Source: Ovis canadensis
Taxonomy: Eukaryota > Chordata > Mammalia > Artiodactyla > Bovidae
Assembly: GCF_042477335.2 (NCBI RefSeq)
Contig: NC_091246.1
Coordinates: forward strand, 113,365,001 to 113,429,000
Direction of reading: 5' to 3'
Length of the DNA stretch: 64,000 nucleotides
Shown here: piece by piece, positions 58,476 through 64,000 of the stretch
Layout of the letters: every line of letters starts with the position of its first letter
Numbering within the stretch: position 1 is the first letter of the stretch
Translations under genes and position numbers: made by a program
The notes under the pieces: generated by a model
Seen by the model: the letters and a program-made list of their open reading frames with translations, nothing else
The model's database searches: none
What the model was told of the DNA's origin: nothing

Positions 58476-61400
58476 AGCCGAGGACTGACTTCCCTGGGGA
58501 GACTCCAGAAGTACCCCAAGATCCATGTCAGCACTGGAGAGGAATCCTCAGGTTCCGGCCCCGAATCCTCACAAGATCGTGTGCCCCGGCATCGACGGGA
58601 GAGGAATCCCGAGAGGCCCCCTTGCAACTCGCATGGGGACTGGCCTTTCTGCGGCCACCAGGGCGGGTCCCTGAGGTCCCAGTCGTAAGTCCAGACCACC
58701 TGCCGCAACTCGACAAATTCAAGGAGGTTCTCCCCACCAGCCGAGATGAGGCCCGTTTCCGCTGAGGCGTCCCGAGGCTAATCACACCTAACCTCTGGAA
58801 CTTCTAAAGGGTCCTTCACACCCTTGCTACAACTCAAGAAGTTCCCCGACATACCCGTCTCCACTCGAAACGAAGCAAGGCCGTCCCCCCACATCCAGAG
58901 TAGCCCCGTTTCCGCCTCGTAGCTAGAGATGAGGGATCCTTTTCCTGCATCATCGGGAAAGAATTCCCGGCGTTCCCGTCACATCTCAAGTGGAGGCGCG
59001 CTCCACCGAAACGGCGAGAGGAACTCCAGGGTCGTGCTACGATTCCAAGAGACACCAGATGTCTCATTCCATTCCAAAGAAACCTGTTTTTCCTACACTG
59101 CCTCGACTTTCACGCCAAGGATCGACTCACACCACAGTGGCATGTGGGACAGCCCTGTGGGAAAGCCTCGTGGGAATGCCTCGAGGGAAAGACACAGACC
59201 CCTAGATCCACACGATGGGAAGAGTGACACTGCTGCTACAGCTCGGGAGGAAAGCGCACTCGCAGGCCCCCACTCGAGACGAGGACTGACTCCCCTTGGG
59301 AGACTCCAGAAGTACCCCAAGATCCACGTCAGCACTGGAGAGGAATCCTCAGGTTCTGGCACCGACTCCACATAAGGTCTTAGGCCCCGGCATCGACGGG
59401 AGAGGAATCCCGAGAGGCCCCCTAGCAACTCGCTTGGGGAATGACCTATCCTGAGGCCACCAGAGCAGGTCCCTGAAGTCCCCATCCTAACTGGAGAGTA
59501 GCTGCCGCAACTGGAGAAAATCCAGGAGGTTCTCCCCTCCAGGCGAGAAGAGGCCATTTCCGCTGAGGCTTCTAGAGTCTAATCACACCTAAACTCTGGA
59601 ACTTCGAAAGGGTCCTTCACACCCTTGCTGCAACTCAAGAAGTACCCCGACATACCAGTCTCCACTTGAGAGGTAGGACGAAAGTCCCGCCCACAGCCAG
59701 AGGAGCCCCGTTTCCGCCTCGTAGCTCGAGAGGTCTCCAGAGGAGGCGCTCTCCACAAGAAAGGCGAGAAGACCTCCAGGGTCGTGCCACCATTCCAAGA
59801 GTCCCCCAGATGTCTCAGTCCATTACAGAGGAAGCTCTTTTCCCTGCACTGCCTCGACTTTCACGCCGAGGATCCACTCACACCACGGTTGCACGTGGGA
59901 CAGCCCTGTGGGAAAGCCTCCTGGGAAAGCCTCGTGGGAAAGCCTGGAGGGAAAGCCACAGATTCCTTGATCCACGCAATGGGAAGCTTGACACTGCTGC
60001 TACAGCTCGGGAGGAGAGCGCACGTGCATGCCCCCGCTCGAGACGAGGACTGACGCCCCTGGGGAGACTCCAGAAGTACCCCCAGATCCATGTCAGCACT
60101 GGAGGGGAATCCTGAGTTTCCGGCCCCGACTCCACACAAGGTCTTAGGCCCCGGCACTGACGGGAGAGGAATCGTGTGAGGCCCCCTAGCAACGCCAATG
60201 GGGACTGGCCTTTCCTGAGACCACCAGGGCGGGTCCGTGAGGTGCCAGTCGTAAGTCCAGACCACCTGCCGCAACTCGACAAATTCAAGGAGGTTCTCCC
60301 CACCAGCCGAGATGAGGCCCGTTTCCGCTGAGGCGTCTCGAGGCTAATCACAGCTAACCTCTGGAACTTCCAAAGGGTCCTTCACACCCTTGCTGCACAT
60401 GAAGAAGTCCCCCGACATACCCGTCTCCACTCAAGAGGAAACACGAGGGTCCCGCCCACATCCAGAGGAGCCCCGTTTCCGCCTCGTAGCTCCAGAGGAG
60501 GGACCCTTTCCTTGCTTGGTCGGGAAAGAATTTTCGGTGTCCCATCGCATCTCAAGAGGAGGCGCTCTCAACAGGAAAGGCGAGAGGAACTCCAGGGTCG
60601 TGCCACCATTCCAAGAGTACCCCAGATCTCTCAGTCCATTCCAGAGGAACCTGTTTTCCCTGCACTGCCTCGACTTTCATGCCGAGGATCGACTCACACC
60701 TCGTTGGTTCGTGGGACAGCCCTGAGGGAAAGCCTCGAGGGAAAGCCAGAGATCCCTTGATCCACGGGACGGGAAGCGTGACACTGCTGCTACAGCTCGG
60801 GAGGAAAGCACGGGTGCATGCCCCCACTCGAGCCGAGGACTGACTTCCCTGGGGAGACTCCAGAAGTACCCCAAGATCCATGTCAGCACTGGAGAGGAAT
60901 CCTCAGGTTCCGGCCCCGAATCCTCACAAGATCGTGTGCCCCGGCATCGACGGGAGAGGAATCCCGAGAGGCCCCCTTGCAACTCGCATGGGGACTGGCC
61001 TTTCTGCGGCCACCAGGGCGGGTCCCTGAGGTCCCAGTCGTAAGTCCAGACCACCTGCCGCAACTCGACAAATTCAAGGAGGTTCTCCCCACCAGCCGAG
61101 ATGAGGCCCGTTTCCGCTGAGGCGTCCCGAGGCTAATCACACCTAACCTCTGGAACTTCTAAAGGGTCCTTCACACCCTTGCTACAACTCAAGAAGTTCC
61201 CCGACATACCCGTCTCCACTCGAAACGAAGCAAGGCCGTCCCCCCACATCCAGAGTAGCCCCGTTTCCGCCTCGTAGCTAGAGATGAGGGATCCTTTTCC
61301 TGCATCATCGGGAAAGAATTCCCGGCGTTCCCGTCACATCTCAAGTGGAGGCGCGCTCCACCGAAAAGGCGAGAGGAACTCCAGGGTCGTGCTAAGATTC

Positions 61401-64000
61401 CAAGAGACACCAGATGTCTCATTCCATTCCAAAGAAACCTGTTTTTCCTACACTGCCTCGACTTTCACGCCAAGGATCGACTCACACCATGGTGGCATGT
61501 GGGACAGCCCTGTGGGAAAGCCTCGTGGGAATGCCTCGAGGGAAAGACACAGACCCCTAGATCCACACGATGGGAAGAGTGACACTGCTGCTACAGCTCG
61601 GGAGGAAAGCGCACTCGCAGGCCCCCACTCGAGACGAGGACTGACTCCCCTGGGGAGACTCCAGAAGTACCCCAAGATCCACGTCAGCACTGGAGAGGAA
61701 TCCTCAGGTTCTGGCACCGACTCCACACAAGGTCTTAGGCCCCGGCATCGACGGGAGAGGAATCCCGAGAGGCCCCCTAGCAACTCGCTTGGGGAATGAC
61801 CTATCCTGAGGCCACCAGAGCAGTTCCCTGAAGTCCCCATCCTAACTGGAGAGTAGCTGCCGCAACTGGAGAAAATCCAGGAGGTTCTCCCCTCCAGGCG
61901 AGAAGAGGCCATTTCCGCTGAGGCTTCTAGAGTCTAATCACACCTAAACTCTGGAACTTCGAAAGGGTCCTTCACACCCTTGCTGCAACTCAAGAAGTAC
62001 CCCAACATACCGGTCTCCACTAGAGAGGTAGGACGAAAGTCCCGCCCACAGCCAGAGGAGCCCCGTTTCCGCCTCGTAGCTCGAGAGGTCTCCAGAGGAG
62101 GCGCTCTCCACACGAAAGGCGAGAAGACCTCCAGGGTCGTGTCACCATTCCAAGAGTCCCCCAGATGTCTCAGTCCATTCCAGAGGAACCTGTTTTCCCT
62201 GCACTGCCTCGACTTTCAGGCCGAGGATCGACTCACACCACGGTGGCACTTGGGACAGCCCTGTGGGAAAGCCTCGTGGGAAAGCCTCGTGGGAATGCCT
62301 CGAGGGAAAGCCACAGATCCCTTGATCCACGCGACGGGAAGTGTGACAGTGCTGCTACAGCTCGGGAGGAAGGCGCACGTTCATGCCCCTACTCAAGACG
62401 AGGACTGAGTTCCCTGGGGCGCCTCCAGAAGTACCCAAAGATCCATGTCAGCACTGGAGAGGAATCCTCAGGTTCCAGCACCGACTCCACACAAGGTCTT
62501 AGGGCCCGGCATCCAGGAGAGAGGAATCCCGTGAGGCCCCCTAGCGACTGGCATGGGGACTGGCCTTCCCTGAGGCCACCAGAGCATGTTCCTGTGGTCC
62601 CCGTCGTAAGTCGAGAGCAGATGCCGCAACTCGAGAAAATCCAGGAGGTTCTCCCCTCCAGGCGAGATGAGGCCAATTTCCGATGAATCGTCTCGGGGCG
62701 AAGCACACCTATCCTCTGGAACTTCCAAAGGGTCCTTCAGACCCTTGCTGCAACTCAAGAAATTACCCGATATACCCGTCTCCACTCCACAGGAAGCACG
62801 AGGGTCCCGCCCTCATCCAGAGTTGCCCCATTTCCGCCTCTCAGCTCGGGAGGAGGGATCCATTCCTGCTTGGTCGGAAAAGAATTCCCGGAGTTCCCGT
62901 TGCATCTCAAGAGGAGCCGCTCTCCACAGGAAAGGCGAGAGGAACTCCAGGGTCGTGCCAGCATTCGAAGAGTCCCCCAGATGTCTCAGTCCATTCCAGA
63001 GGAACCTGTTTTCCCTGCACTGCCTCGACGTTCACGCTGAGGATCGACTCACACCACGGCGGCACGTGGGACAGCCCTGTGGGAAAGCCTCGTGGGAATG
63101 CCTCGAGGGAAAGACACAGACCCCTTGATCCACGCGACGGGAAGCGTGACCCTGCTGCTACAGCTCGGGAGGAAAACGGAAGAGCACGCCCCCACTCGAG
63201 ACGAGGACTGACTCCCCTTGGGAGACTCCAGAAGTATCCCAAGATCCATGTCAGCACTGGAGAGGAATCCTCAGGTTCTGGCCCCGACTCCACATAAGGT
63301 CTTAGGCCCCGGCATCGACGGGAGAGGAATCCCGAGAGGCCCCCTAGCAACTCGCTTGGGGACTGACATATCCTGAGGCCACCAGAGCAGGTCCCTGAAG
63401 TCCCCATCCTAACTGGAGAGCAGCTGCCTCAACTCGAGAAAATCCAGGAGGTTCCCCCCTCCAGGCGAGATGAGGCCATTTCCGCTGAGGATTCTAGAGT
63501 CTAATCACACCTAACCTCTGGAACATCGAAAGGGTCCTTCCAACACTTGCTGCAACTCAAGAAGTACCCCGACATACCGGTCTCCACTTGAGAGGTAGGA
63601 CGAAAGTCCCGCCCACAGCCAGTTGAGGCCAGTTTCCGCCTCCTGGCTCGAGAGGTCTCCAGAGGAGGCGCTCTCCACACTAAAGGCAAGAAGACCTCCA
63701 GGGTCGTGCCACCATTCCAAGAGTCCCCCAGATGTCTCAGTCCATTACAGAGGAAGCTCTTTTCCCTGCACTGCCTCGACTTTCACGCCGAGGATCCACT
63801 CACACCACGGTTGCACGTGGGACAGCCCTGTGGGAAAGCCTCCTGGGAAAGCCTCGTGGGAAAGCCTGGAGGGAAAGCCACAGATTCCTTGATCCACGCG
63901 ATGGGAAGCTTGACATTTCTGCTGCAGCTCGGGAGGAGAGCGCACGTGCATGCCCCCGCTCAAGACGAGGACTGACGCCCCTGGGGAGACTCCAGAAGTA
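58476..64000 (-). repeat. Inverted 31-bp satellite, younger higher-order subarray
   Basis: Landmarks at 59040, 59790, 60605, 61395, 62145, 62961 and 63712 give spacings of 750, 815, 790, 750, 816 and 751. The trimer 750+815+790 is 2,355 bp (about 76 subrepeats). 58480-59820 and 60835-62175 are almost identical, with roughly a dozen differences by eye. 59560-60090 and 63482-64000 are also near-identical at offset 3,922. Units carry the gacttccctggggagactcc/agaagtacc variants and more intact CpGs than the older subarray. The array runs off the window. Confidence 0.9.

Noticed and set aside
47670-64000. Frames of 100-200 codons in the inverted satellite, some repeated almost identically
   Set aside because: Near-identity comes from higher-order repeat copies (offsets 2,355 and 3,922), not from a gene family. 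Both strands are open in the same places.
14009-64000. CENP-B boxes in the 31-bp satellite
   Set aside because: TTCG-containing monomers such as ttcgagttg and ttcgtgtt occur, but I saw none with the full spaced A and CGGG core. A motif scan would be needed to exclude rare matches.

Overview
This window is pericentromeric or satellite-type DNA from a ruminant, most likely a bovid. The evidence is BovB LINEs, tRNA-derived and Bov-A type SINEs, solo LTRs resembling the bovine BTLTR1 family (name from memory), and long arrays built from a ruminant satellite I type 31-bp subrepeat. I find no host protein-coding gene. Nearly all long open frames here are by-products of tandem repeats. The only protein-derived sequences are decayed reverse-transcriptase fragments of one L1 and several BovB copies. 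I cannot separate cattle, buffalo, sheep, goat or deer relatives from sequence alone.

Layout. 1-10.9 kb: ordinary AT-rich intergenic DNA with a solo LTR (33-1345), BovB fragments (one 5'-inverted), SINEs and an L2 relic. 10.93-14.0 kb: one complete and one truncated copy of a ~2.0-kb unit, each with a 5S rRNA pseudogene on the minus strand; this looks like a decayed 5S rDNA cluster. 14.0-18.68 kb: 31-bp-subrepeat satellite in forward orientation, with a higher-order period near 2.575 kb. 18.68-46.26 kb: a 27.6-kb block made mainly of an 18-bp minisatellite (36-bp dimer) that I do not recognise, interrupted by an L1, a 1.28-kb solo LTR and a 0.47-kb LTR. 46.26-47.67 kb: the forward satellite resumes. 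47.67-64.0 kb: the same satellite in inverted orientation, first as diverged ~790-bp units with a BovB and a third solo LTR inserted, then from about 58.48 kb as a younger, highly homogeneous subarray with a 2,355-bp higher-order repeat.

How it fits together. The 790-bp unit is shared by both orientations of the satellite. The 18-bp array takes the place of about 780 bp (about 25 subrepeats) of the forward array. Four interspersed insertions have identifiable target-site duplications in repeated DNA, so they can be used to order events. The strongest candidates for something undescribed are the 18-bp array, its exact-register substitution into the satellite, the satellite inversion junction at 47.67 kb, and the 5S relic joined to satellite DNA.
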